Program-made: the position numbers and the translations under genes
DNA from: Chloroflexota bacterium
GTDB taxonomy: Bacteria > Chloroflexota > Chloroflexia > Chloroheliales > Chloroheliaceae
Assembly: GCA_028287745.1 (NCBI GenBank)
Contig: JAQBPB010000089.1
Span: 1 to 40,903, forward strand
DNA: 40,903 nt
Reading direction: 5' to 3'
Notes under the pieces: model-generated
Told to the model about the DNA's origin: nothing
Seen by the model: the letters and a program-made list of their open reading frames with translations, nothing else
Databases searched by the model: none
In this document: positions 8,471 to 15,249 of the stretch, piece by piece
How positions within the stretch are numbered: the stretch's first letter is position 1
Layout: each line of letters starts with the position of its first letter

Positions 8471-9478
8471 ATGAAATTACTTGTGCTAGGTGGGACACTC
8501 TTTTTAGGGAAGCATCTGGTGGAGAGCGCCCTTTCACGAGGCCACGAAGTAACTCTTTTTAATCGCGGCCAGCATAACCCCGATATATTTCCTGAAGTAG
8601 AGAAACTGCAAGGCAACCGGGATGGAAACATGGTAGCCCTCCAAGGCCGCACATGGGACGCGGTGCTGGATACCAGTGGTTACGTGCCGCGTATAGTTGG
8701 TGCATCGGCTAACCTGCTGGCCGGGTCCGCCAATCTATACATGTTTATTTCAACCATTTCGGTCTATGCCGATTTTACCAGCCCGAATTTTGACGAAAAT
8801 TATAAGCTGGGCACCATTGAAGATGAGACCATCGAAGAAATAACCGGCGAATCTTACGGCCCGCTCAAGGTTTTGTGTGAAAAGGCAGTCCAGGAAGCTT
8901 TTCCCGGCAAGACACTCATCGTACGGCCCGGCCTGATTGTCGGCCCGGATGACCCGACCGACCGCTTTACCTACTGGCCCCGGCGAGTGGCCCAGGGCGG
9001 CGAAGTATTAGCCCCCGGCGATGGTAACGACCCGGTCCAGGTTATAGATGTGCGCGACCTGGCCGATTGGACCATCCGGATGGTCGAAGCGAATCAGACC
9101 GGGATTTACCAGGCGACCGGGCCGGACTACACCCTGACCATGAAAAACATGGTAGAGCAATGTGTGGAAACTACCGGCAGCGGCGCGGACCTAACCTGGG
9201 TTAGCACCAAATTTTTGAACGAGAAAGGTATTAAGCCCTGGGCCGACATGCCGAGCTGGATTCCGGCGGACAGTAAAATGGCTTACATGCAGACCGCCGA
9301 TTGCCGCAAGGCGATTGAGGCCGGTCTGACTTTCCGGCCCCTTTCGGAAACTATCCTGGATACGCTCTCCTGGCTGGTAACCCGGCCCGGCGGACCGGAA
9401 CTCAAGGCCGGAATCAAACGCGACCGTGAAACCGAACTTTTGCAGGAGTGGCACAGCCAGGGTAATGCCCAGGCTTAA
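8471..9478 (+). CDS. NAD(P)-dependent epimerase/dehydratase-like SDR
   Basis: This 335-aa extended SDR has the dinucleotide-binding motif GGTLFLG at residues 7-13, a central STISVY block, and the catalytic pair Y129/K133 in SYGPLK. Its overall pattern (GGT.FLG start, LFNRG after the second strand, VRPGLIVGPDDPTDRFTYWPRR) resembles the 'isoflavone reductase-like / CSP41-like' group of epimerases found across bacteria. The substrate is unknown, probably a nucleotide sugar or small carbonyl compound. The gene lies 20 bp after the cyclic-di-GMP gene and 12 bp before a P-loop gene, so it could share their transcript. Length is normal and no key residue is missing. Confidence 0.85.
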   Translation: MKLLVLGGTLFLGKHLVESALSRGHEVTLFNRGQHNPDIFPEVEKLQGNRDGNMVALQGRTWDAVLDTSGYVPRIVGASANLLAGSANLYMFISTISVYADFTSPNFDENYKLGTIEDETIEEITGESYGPLKVLCEKAVQEAFPGKTLIVRPGLIVGPDDPTDRFTYWPRRVAQGGEVLAPGDGNDPVQVIDVRDLADWTIRMVEANQTGIYQATGPDYTLTMKNMVEQCVETTGSGADLTWVSTKFLNEKGIKPWADMPSWIPADSKMAYMQTADCRKAIEAGLTFRPLSETILDTLSWLVTRPGGPELKAGIKRDRETELLQEWHSQGNAQA

Positions 9479-9490
9479 GCTACAAACGCG

Positions 9491-10048
9491 ATGTCAACTT
9501 TCAATGGAAAGCGGATTGTCGTAATCGGGACCAGCGGGGCGGGGAAAACAACCCTGGCCCGCTGGTTGGCCGCAAAAACAGGCCTGCCCAACGTTGAAGT
9601 GGACTCCCTTAACTGGGGGTCGAACTGGACCGAGGCCACCACCGGACAGCTACAGGCGCGGGTCGAACAGGCCATCGCTGGTGATAGCTGGGTGTTAGAC
9701 GGCAACTACAGCCGGGTACGCGCCTATGTATGGGCCAGGGCCACGACCCTTATCTGGCTGGATTACTCGCTCCCGGTCATAATGACTCGCCTGATAAAAA
9801 GGACGGCCCGCCGGGTCGTTTTGCGCGAAGAGTTATGGAGCGGCAACCGCGAAAACTTTAAAAGAACCTTCACCAAAGACTCGATTCTATGGTGGGCCCT
9901 GACCACCTACAAGCGCCGGCGCCGGGAATACCCGGTCCTGTTAGCCAGACCCGAAAACGCCCACTTACAGATTATCCACTTCAAGTCACCCCGGGCGGCC
10001 GAGCGCTGGCTGGCCCAATTAGAAACGCACGTCCTCGATAAAGTGTGA
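9491..10048 (+). CDS. small P-loop kinase-like protein (adenylate-kinase / FlaR-like)
   Basis: This 185-aa protein has a Walker A motif GTSGAGKTT at residues 13-21, right after the first beta strand. It then has a 'LPNVEVDSLNW' strand, the acceptor-site pattern DGNYSRV, and a basic lid-like stretch (RLIKRTARRVV). This matches the small 'DNA topology modulation protein FlaR / adenylate-kinase-like' P-loop family, whose true substrate is generally unproven. It is cytoplasmic. The gene follows the SDR gene by 12 bp and precedes an aldo/keto reductase. The family is clear; the reaction is not. Confidence 0.75.
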   Translation: MSTFNGKRIVVIGTSGAGKTTLARWLAAKTGLPNVEVDSLNWGSNWTEATTGQLQARVEQAIAGDSWVLDGNYSRVRAYVWARATTLIWLDYSLPVIMTRLIKRTARRVVLREELWSGNRENFKRTFTKDSILWWALTTYKRRRREYPVLLARPENAHLQIIHFKSPRAAERWLAQLETHVLDKV

Positions 10049-10106
10049 ATGCAATTTTTGAGTTTTACTGCTTATTCTAAAGGCAATACAGAAAGGGATT
10101 TTAACC

Positions 10107-11066
10107 ATGAATTACCACAAACTGGGGCGGACCGGACTAAAAGTTTCCGCGTTTTGCCTCGGAACCATGCAATGGGGCTGGACGGCTGACGAAAATGAAG
10201 CCTTTGAGGTAATGGACGCTTTTGTAAAGGCCGGGGGCAATTTTATTGATACGGCCGATATTTACTCTCGCTGGGTCGAAGGTAACCCGGGCGGTGTCTC
10301 CGAAGAAATTATCGGGCGCTGGATGAAGAAACGCGGCAACCGCCACGAAATTGTGCTGGCTACCAAATTGCGCGGCCCAATGGGTAAAAACCCCAATGAT
10401 GAAGGCCTTTCGCGCAAACATATCCTGGAAGGGGTTGAGGCGTCTCTACGCCGCTTACAGACCGATTATATAGACCTTTACCAGACCCACTACCCGGACG
10501 AGGACACGCCAATCGAGGAAACTTTGCGGGCCATGGACGACCTGCAGCGGGCCGGGAAAGTGCGCTATATCGGCGCTTCCAACTACAACGCCTGGCAATT
10601 GGTCGAGTCGCTCTGGAAAGCCGAAAGTTATAACACTATCCGCTATGACACGCTCCAGCCCAAGTATAACCTGGTTACCCGCGCCGAGTTCGAACGCGAT
10701 TTGCTTAAAGTTTGCGAAAAGTACCAGGTCGGCGTCATTCCGTACAGCCCGCTGGCCGCCGGGTTCCTGACCGGCAAATACGAACGCAATCAAACCAGCA
10801 GCAGTAAACGCTCCGAAGGGGTCCAGAAAAGTTTCGCGACCGAAACCGGCTGGCGGACCCTGGAGGCGGTCAAGGCGGTCGCCCAGGAGTTAGATACTAC
10901 CCCCGGCGCAGTTTCGCTGGCCTGGCTGCTCAACCAACCGGTTATAACCGCTCCCATCATCGGGGCGAACTCGCCCGAACAACTGCACCAGAACCTGGTT
11001 GCGGTGGACATCAAGCTGTCCGAAGACCAGGTGCAGCGCCTGAACGAAGCTTCAAAATGGCATTAA
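10107..11066 (+). CDS. aldo/keto reductase
   Basis: This 319-aa TIM-barrel oxidoreductase has the full AKR catalytic tetrad: D48 and Y53 in NFIDTADIYS, K87 in LATKLRG, and H128 in YQTHYPD. The NADPH-binding end is visible in VIPYSPLAAGFLTGKY and in the C-terminal VITAPIIGANSPEQL. It resembles YajO/YghZ-type and Tas-type reductases, which reduce aldehydes and ketones with broad specificity. ATG 10107 is 58 bp after the previous gene, with GAAAGGG at 10091-10097 as a ribosome site. A strong terminator follows the stop, closing a possible transcript of SDR, kinase-like and AKR genes. Confidence 0.92.
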   Translation: MNYHKLGRTGLKVSAFCLGTMQWGWTADENEAFEVMDAFVKAGGNFIDTADIYSRWVEGNPGGVSEEIIGRWMKKRGNRHEIVLATKLRGPMGKNPNDEGLSRKHILEGVEASLRRLQTDYIDLYQTHYPDEDTPIEETLRAMDDLQRAGKVRYIGASNYNAWQLVESLWKAESYNTIRYDTLQPKYNLVTRAEFERDLLKVCEKYQVGVIPYSPLAAGFLTGKYERNQTSSSKRSEGVQKSFATETGWRTLEAVKAVAQELDTTPGAVSLAWLLNQPVITAPIIGANSPEQLHQNLVAVDIKLSEDQVQRLNEASKWH

Positions 11067-11083
11067 AATAAACGCAAAAAAAA

Positions 11084-11126
11084 GCCCCTGACTCCTACTA
11101 AAAGAAGGAGTCAGGGGCTTTTTTTT
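11084..11126 (+). terminator. strong intrinsic terminator after the aldo/keto reductase
   Basis: A perfect 13-bp stem (11084-11096 with 11106-11118, starting GCCCCTGACTCCT) is flanked by an A-run before and a T8 run after. It can act in both directions. Its right arm overlaps the end of the decayed minus-strand gene described next. Confidence 0.93.
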
Positions 11127-11281
11127 GCCAAATCCGGTTTGCAGGCGATTTCTTTCCCGCTTTTATCGCGCTCAAGCAAGTATTCGGGGTTATCCCCTGA
11201 AGCCGCGATTTGGTGGCCCTTAACACCGACCGGTCTGGTCTGACGTTGCCTTTTGTCTTACCCAGGAGGTTTCCCAGCCGT
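11111..11281 (-). pseudogene. frameshifted remnant of a DUF2945 (HVA1/TUDOR-like) small gene
   Basis: Read on the minus strand, the end of the region encodes KGHQIAASGDNPEYLLERD followed by KSGKEIACKPDLAKK and a stop at 11111-11113. This matches the C-terminal half of DUF2945 proteins (pattern KGH..AASKDDPQYLVESDKSG..AAHKPDALKK). The expected upstream part, WVRQKATSDQTGR, is present but in another frame, with a stop just after it near 11228-11238. A frameshift therefore separates the halves. No good start codon or ribosome site is seen. It is probably a decayed gene; a sequencing indel is the alternative. Confidence 0.6.
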
Positions 11282-11340
11282 CACTAACCCTTAGATTAGC
11301 CCCCACGCCTAATAGTAACCACTTGCACATCTCTTGCCGT

Positions 11341-11538
11341 GTCATTCCGGGCCGCTGTGAGGAATCCCCGCGCCAGTGGCGAACAGCAACCAGTAAAGGG
11401 AACGATTCAAGGCCCGTTCTTTATAACCGGAAAGCATTGTGGGCCTTTGGCTTTGCGGTAAGGCCACTGGCAGGGGGATCCCTCGGTCGGCTCCCCCCGC
11501 TGAATCCCTGTTTGATTGTACAGCCTCCTCGGGATGAC
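11341..11538. mobile_element. MITE-like dispersed repeat (GTCATTCCG ends)
   Basis: The left end GTCATTCCG (11341-11349) and right end CGGGATGAC (11530-11538) form imperfect terminal inverted repeats 198 bp apart. Translated, the left end reads VIPGRCEES, typical of widespread intergenic repeats with a GTCATTCCGAG core. There is an open reading frame through it, but the composition and position argue against a gene. A fragment of the same class lies at 35466-35487. Confidence 0.5.
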
Positions 11539-11742
11539 TATGCTCGGGTGTGGGCTTATTCCGGACCTGCTTTGCGGCAGCAGGATTGACTAAACAGCAC
11601 TTCAAATGCTGTGTGACAGGATAGTACCCTGAATTCTCTTCAATAATCCCGGACTTTATAAAGACCCAGGAAAGGTACATATTGTGCTAAGCCTATTTAA
11701 GTAAGGTAGGGCATATTAACGTTAAAAACGAAAGGAGTCTTT

Positions 11743-11994
11743 ATGGCGGAGCGCATTGAAAAACGCGAAGATGTTAACCCCAAAGAAGGGTTGCGCGAAT
11801 ATGGCGACGTGGAATTTGCCGACCCCGTAAACAAAAAATACCCGGTTGATACGCCCGAACACGTCCGGGCTGCCTGGAGCTACATCAACCACAAAGATAA
11901 CGCCGCCAGGTACGACCACGACGATGTAACTAGAATCAAGGACCGGATTAAAAAAGCGGCCAAAAAGAACGGTGTTGAAATTAATGATGATTAG
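11743..11994 (+). CDS. small conserved protein, DUF6582-like
   Basis: This 83-aa charged protein contains 'KKYPVDTPEHVRAAWSYIN' and then a basic amphipathic C-terminal helix ('IKDRIKKAAKKNGVEI'). This pattern recurs in small proteins from phages, actinobacteria and Chloroflexota; I believe it is annotated DUF6582, but am not certain of the number. The function is not known. A strong ribosome site AAAGGAG stands before ATG 11743. The gene is alone between a MITE-like repeat and a heptamer array. Confidence 0.75.
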   Translation: MAERIEKREDVNPKEGLREYGDVEFADPVNKKYPVDTPEHVRAAWSYINHKDNAARYDHDDVTRIKDRIKKAAKKNGVEINDD

Positions 11995-12000
11995 GGTGTG

Positions 12001-12042
12001 GGGACGTGGCACGTGGCACGTTGAAGGTGGAATGTGGAATGT
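12001..12042 (+). repeat. tandem heptamer array (GGCACGT type)
   Basis: There are six consecutive 7-bp units: GGGACGT, GGCACGT twice, TGAAGGT, GGAATGT twice. This short tandem heptamer style resembles the STRR repeats of some filamentous bacteria. An inverted counterpart (ACGTGCT type) begins at 12216. Confidence 0.75.
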
Positions 12043-12182
12043 GCCAGGGCTGAGGTAAGGATACCCATTACAGCAATATCTGGAATGATTGAGCCGCTTT
12101 TGCAACAGCTTTGATGTTAAAATCGGCTCGAAACTAACGCACACCGCTTTAGGTGGTTTGTTAAGAACTGACTTTGTCAGCA

Positions 12183-12208
12183 GGGCCTGTAATCAAACAG
12201 GCCCTTTT
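12183..12208 (+). terminator. intrinsic terminator, plus strand
   Basis: GGGCCTGT (12183-12190) pairs perfectly with ACAGGCCC (12197-12204) around a six-base loop and is followed by TTTT. It lies about 190 bp after the small DUF6582-like gene and is the nearest terminator for it. Confidence 0.7.
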
Positions 12209-12215
12209 ACATTTT

Positions 12216-12270
12216 ACGTGCTACATACAACATTTCCCGTTTAACGTGTTTAAGGTACTACGTTAACGTG
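12216..12270 (-). repeat. degenerate heptamer array, inverted relative to the one at 12001
   Basis: Units such as ACGTGCT, ACATACA, ACGTGTT and again ACGTGCT recur every seven bases or so. ACGTGCY is the reverse complement of RGCACGT, so this array mirrors the one at 12001-12042. It is less regular than the first. Confidence 0.45.
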
Positions 12271-12290
12271 CTACGATCCACCCAACGTTC

Positions 12291-13958
12291 CTAATATTCA
12301 AACTCAATCTGGGGCATTTTCCCGGTGGCCTGGATTACAACCCGCTCCAGTTGTTCGCGGTAAGCGGCAGCCCGGCGCTGGTCGAAAAGGTTGCGCATGA
12401 TCACCCGTAAGTTACCGGCGGTATCCTCGTAGCCCAGGCTGGACCGGAAAAGGTCGGCGGCGTTCTGGGCGCCGGTAAACGACAACAGTTGCAGCAATTC
12501 GTTCCAGCGTTCCAGGGTCTGACCGGATAAGCCGTTGTCGGCGGCAAGTTTTGCGCGGATAAGGGCGTAATGGTCGGTTTCGTTGGCTTCGGCTTCTCCG
12601 GCCGCGTTTTCACCGGCCGGACTTAACTCGGCCTGGAAGTCTTCCGGTTCGGCTATGGTCTGGCCAAACATACTTTGCTGCTGCCAGCGGTCGCTTTTAG
12701 TCAGGCGTTCCTCGCCTCGTTCGATCAGGTAACGGGCCAGGCCCAGGGGATTCTGGCGGGCGTTCTCGCGAGCATATTGCAAAATTCCCTGGATGTAATG
12801 GCTGGTCTTTCCCAGGCTAAAAGCCTTCTCGGCCAGGTTGGCGGCGGTCTGAGGATCGAACCCGAACTGGCGTAAAAGGTCGGTTTCAGCCAGTCGCGTC
12901 GCGCTGGTCATTACCTGTTGAAGCTTACTACTTTCCAGATTCATATCAGCAATATCCACCACCAGCGCAGCCGGTTTAGGCTGAGTCGCTTTGCGTTTAG
13001 CTGGTTTATCAATCTCCATGGTGGTGGATTCTTCAGGTTGGATTCTTGTAGTTGGTTTATTAATACTGGTTTTGACTCTACTTGGAGTCGGAGGGTGTAT
13101 TTCCTTAGATACGGTGTCCGACTCCGGTCTGAGTCGGTCTGTGACTCTATACTGAGTCGGTGACTGTATCTTCTTAGATTCACCGGCTGTATTTATATGA
13201 ATACGGTCAGCTGTAACGAGCTCAATTTCAGGCGTAACAGCCGCTTTTTTGGTAATAACCTTGCGTCCCGCCGTCGGTACTGGCAGGGCTGCCGCCGGTT
13301 TTACACTGGGCGCAAAGCTATGGCCCGCCCGCCCCGGCGCTTTAAGATTTTTCTGGTTTTCCGAAAGCAGCGCCTGGGCGTCCCTGGCACCTTCGCAGTA
13401 GCGAAAGACTTTGCAGCCTTTGCAGAATTTCAAACGAGTCTGGAGGGCAAATTCACTTTTGGTGAAAGGGTCGGCGGTGCGGTAGAGCGTTCCGTCCACC
13501 TTCGGGTTAACGCCGTAGTCGGCCGCTCTTTCCCGGACTTCTTCAATGGTCGCGCCTATCGACTCGGCCAGTTCCTCGAAACCGGGCAGCACCAGCTGGA
13601 AAGTGACCAGACCGGCCCGGCGCAGTTCGTTCAGGAGATTAGGAAGATGGGTTATGCTGACACCCAGGGCCTCGGCCATATCGCGGCGACCAGGCCAGGA
13701 AATATCCGATACCGCGTTCCACTCGCGCCGTTCGTGTTCGTACTGGCGCAGGTAGGCCCACAAATAGACCGCGTTAGGGCTAACCCCGGCCAGGTGGTAG
13801 CAGCGGAAAAATTCGTTCCAGAGGGGCACAAAGCCAGCCAGCTGCTTGCGGCGGTAGTGCGTCTTTAACATCACTCCCCGGTCAGCCTCCGGAAGAGCCT
13901 GCTCGAATATATCGAAGCCCGGCTGTAATATATGGCTGGTATCTTTTTTCCTGGGCAT
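12291..13958 (-). CDS. replication-initiator-like protein: winged helix, iteron-coding linker, DnaA-domain-I-like C-terminus
   Basis: This 555-aa protein has an N-terminal winged-helix region (residues ~45-125; VYLWAYLRQY..., WPGRRDMAEALGVSITHL, LRRAGLVTF) of the kind seen in plasmid initiators and DnaD-like proteins. A Cys cluster follows (C179, C182, C188). A polar low-complexity linker (~195-335) is next, encoded partly by the 23-bp DNA repeats. Then a helical DnaD-like block (~350-420; FGFDPQTAANLAEKAF, GILQYARENA, NPLGLARYLIERG) leads to a C-terminal ~75 residues (WNELLQLL..., LRVIMRNLFDQRRAAAYREQ, ATGKMPQIEFEY) that look like DnaA domain I, the helicase-contact domain. The start at 13958 has GAGGAG nine to ten bases upstream. 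It lies 238 bp after parB on the same strand. Initiator function is inferred, not proven. Confidence 0.65.
   Translation of the reverse strand: MPRKKDTSHILQPGFDIFEQALPEADRGVMLKTHYRRKQLAGFVPLWNEFFRCYHLAGVSPNAVYLWAYLRQYEHERREWNAVSDISWPGRRDMAEALGVSITHLPNLLNELRRAGLVTFQLVLPGFEELAESIGATIEEVRERAADYGVNPKVDGTLYRTADPFTKSEFALQTRLKFCKGCKVFRYCEGARDAQALLSENQKNLKAPGRAGHSFAPSVKPAAALPVPTAGRKVITKKAAVTPEIELVTADRIHINTAGESKKIQSPTQYRVTDRLRPESDTVSKEIHPPTPSRVKTSINKPTTRIQPEESTTMEIDKPAKRKATQPKPAALVVDIADMNLESSKLQQVMTSATRLAETDLLRQFGFDPQTAANLAEKAFSLGKTSHYIQGILQYARENARQNPLGLARYLIERGEERLTKSDRWQQQSMFGQTIAEPEDFQAELSPAGENAAGEAEANETDHYALIRAKLAADNGLSGQTLERWNELLQLLSFTGAQNAADLFRSSLGYEDTAGNLRVIMRNLFDQRRAAAYREQLERVVIQATGKMPQIEFEY
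13051..13211. repeat. 23-bp iteron array inside the initiator gene (candidate origin)
   Basis: Six head-to-tail 23-bp units start at 13074, 13097, 13120, 13143, 13166 and 13189. Each has a 5-bp arm, six spacer bases, the inverted arm, usually GG, then five variable bases. Two arm types occur: GACTC/GAGTC (units 1, 3, 4, all perfect) and GTATT or GTATC with AATAC, GATAC or GATTC (units 2, 5, 6). A degenerate unit with AATAC lies at 13051-13073. Because 23 is not a multiple of three, the repeat cannot come from a repeated peptide, so selection is on DNA. Position in the linker of an initiator gene parallels lambda ori inside O and oriV inside repC. Repeats are seen; origin function is inferred. 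Confidence 0.85.
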
Positions 13959-14052
13959 TCCCTTCTCACTCCTCTTTCTACCCGGCTAGCCTATCCGCCA
14001 GCCTCAAAACTACCATAATAAGAAATCTATAGAACAGGCATGCTTAAAGGAC

Positions 14053-14080
14053 TTGACGCCTGGCTGAAACCGGGTATAAT
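14053..14080 (+). promoter_or_regulatory. strong promoter facing away from the initiator gene
   Basis: TTGACG at 14053-14058 and a perfect TATAAT at 14075-14080 are separated by 16 bp. No protein gene follows on this strand before a strong terminator, so it should make a short RNA starting near 14087. Confidence 0.75.
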
Positions 14081-14086
14081 TAAGGT

Positions 14087-14188
14087 AACAAAAACCTGTG
14101 TCGCGTACTCAGTACGGACCTTTAGAAAAATATAACTAAACCTTTTCGAACAACTCAGCGGCTACCAACCAGAGTTGTTCTTTTTTTT
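14087..14188 (+). ncRNA. ~100-nt antisense RNA between parB and the initiator gene (candidate ctRNA)
   Basis: A near-consensus promoter (14053-14080) and an intrinsic terminator (14148-14188) bracket about 100 nt with no plausible coding sequence. The RNA is complementary to the leader that precedes the initiator gene on a parB-initiator transcript. In repABC plasmids a small counter-transcribed RNA is encoded at exactly this place and represses repC; ColE1 RNAI and R1 CopA work similarly. A short palindrome GTACT-C-AGTAC (14105-14115) lies in its first half. Promoter and terminator are seen directly; the regulatory role is inferred. Confidence 0.65.
14148..14188 (+). terminator. terminator of the antisense RNA
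   Basis: GAACAACTC (14148-14156) pairs with GAGTTGTTC (14172-14180) and is followed by eight T residues. On the minus strand no T-run follows the stem, so it serves the plus-strand RNA rather than parB. Confidence 0.88.
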
Positions 14189-14196
14189 GCCTGAAA

Positions 14197-15249
14197 TTAA
14201 CTCAGGCTTTCAACCCGCCGGTCTGGCTCTTTTATTTGCTGCTCGCGCCAGTGGCGCAAGCGCTCCAGATCTTTCTCGTAACGGGTTATCAATTCATCAA
14301 CCTCTAAAAGCTTCCAGTCCGTTTCCAGCGGCTTTGCCGCCGGTTCGGCCGGTTCGCGGGACCAGCGCACCACCGCCAGGTCCGCCAGGTCGAAACTCAA
14401 CTGGCTGAAATCATCTTTTAGAGCCCCGGCCGCTTCTTTGCCTTTAAAGCGGGCTTTCTGGCTGGGTGCCAGGTCGCGCCGTTCCTTTAAATTGTTAATC
14501 AAGTCGGTCAGGTTGAGTAAAATATTCTGTTGTCGAGCCTCAATCAGGCTCTCGCGGACGGTCTTTACCTGGTCTTCCGGGCTAAGCGCCGATAATCGGC
14601 GAACCAGTTCAACGTTGTTCAGGAAAGCCGCCAGCCCTTCCGGGCATAGATTGTGATTTTCTTCACTTGGGGTTACAGCCGTAACCTCCAAAAAGGCTGA
14701 TTCCGGGTTTTCTTCGCCCAGGGCCCGGCTGTCACCGGTCAGAAAAAATTCTTTGACGGCCGGGGCCAGGTTCTCGGCGGCCCGGATGCGCTGGGTAACA
14801 TAGGGCCGGGACTTGCCGATGCTGCTGGCAATTTGTTTGTGGTCCCAGCCGAATTCGTTGGCTAACTGCCGGTAACTTTCGCCTTCTTCCCAGGGCGCCA
14901 GGTTTTCGCGCTGGACGTTTTCGATTATCGCGTCTATCAGCGGGTCGGCCCCTTCGTCGCGATTGTCCACCAGCACTACCGGCACCCGGGATAGTCCCAG
15001 TTCGCGGGCGGCCTGCCAGCGGCGGTGCCCGGCGATCAGGGTAACCCGTCCGCTCTCGCCGCGTACTCCGAGCAGGGCCTGTAAGATGCCACGGGCGGCG
15101 ATACTGGCTTTAAGCTCTTCCAGACCGGAGCGGCTGATTTGCTGGCGCGGCTGGCGCGGATTCGGCTGAATCCGTTCGGGCGACAGGTAGACTAACGTCC
15201 CCCTGGGTACCTGGGCTTCAATTTCAAAAAGGTCGCGCCGGGTTGCCAT
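14197..15249 (-). CDS. parB: ParB-family partition protein
   Basis: This 350-aa ParB/RepB/Spo0J protein has the N-terminal nuclease-like/CTPase domain: IQPNPRQPR at ~28-36, GHRRWQA at 74-80 (normally GERRWRA) and the ENVQRENL box at 110-117. A central helix-turn-helix follows (~125-170; GWDHKQIASSIGKSRPYVTQRI), then a long linker and a basic C-terminal helix with LITRYEKDLERLRHWREQ, probably the dimer domain. It binds parS centromere sites and spreads as a CTP clamp in known relatives. Its ATG overlaps the stop of the ATPase gene by one base (TAATG), so they are translated together. The partner ATPase is not a ParA, which is unusual. A candidate parS-like palindrome lies upstream of the operon. 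Confidence 0.92.
   Translation of the reverse strand: MATRRDLFEIEAQVPRGTLVYLSPERIQPNPRQPRQQISRSGLEELKASIAARGILQALLGVRGESGRVTLIAGHRRWQAARELGLSRVPVVLVDNRDEGADPLIDAIIENVQRENLAPWEEGESYRQLANEFGWDHKQIASSIGKSRPYVTQRIRAAENLAPAVKEFFLTGDSRALGEENPESAFLEVTAVTPSEENHNLCPEGLAAFLNNVELVRRLSALSPEDQVKTVRESLIEARQQNILLNLTDLINNLKERRDLAPSQKARFKGKEAAGALKDDFSQLSFDLADLAVVRWSREPAEPAAKPLETDWKLLEVDELITRYEKDLERLRHWREQQIKEPDRRVESLS

Noticed and set aside
11323..11589. 88-aa open frame between the aldo/keto reductase and the DUF6582-like gene
   Set aside because: It coincides with the MITE-like repeat; the peptide (VIPGRCEES...) is the usual chance translation of that repeat class, and no ribosome site is present.
12096..12208. 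Second small RNA ending at the terminator at 12183-12208
   Set aside because: The only upstream -10-like element (TAAAAT near 12118) has no -35 at acceptable spacing.
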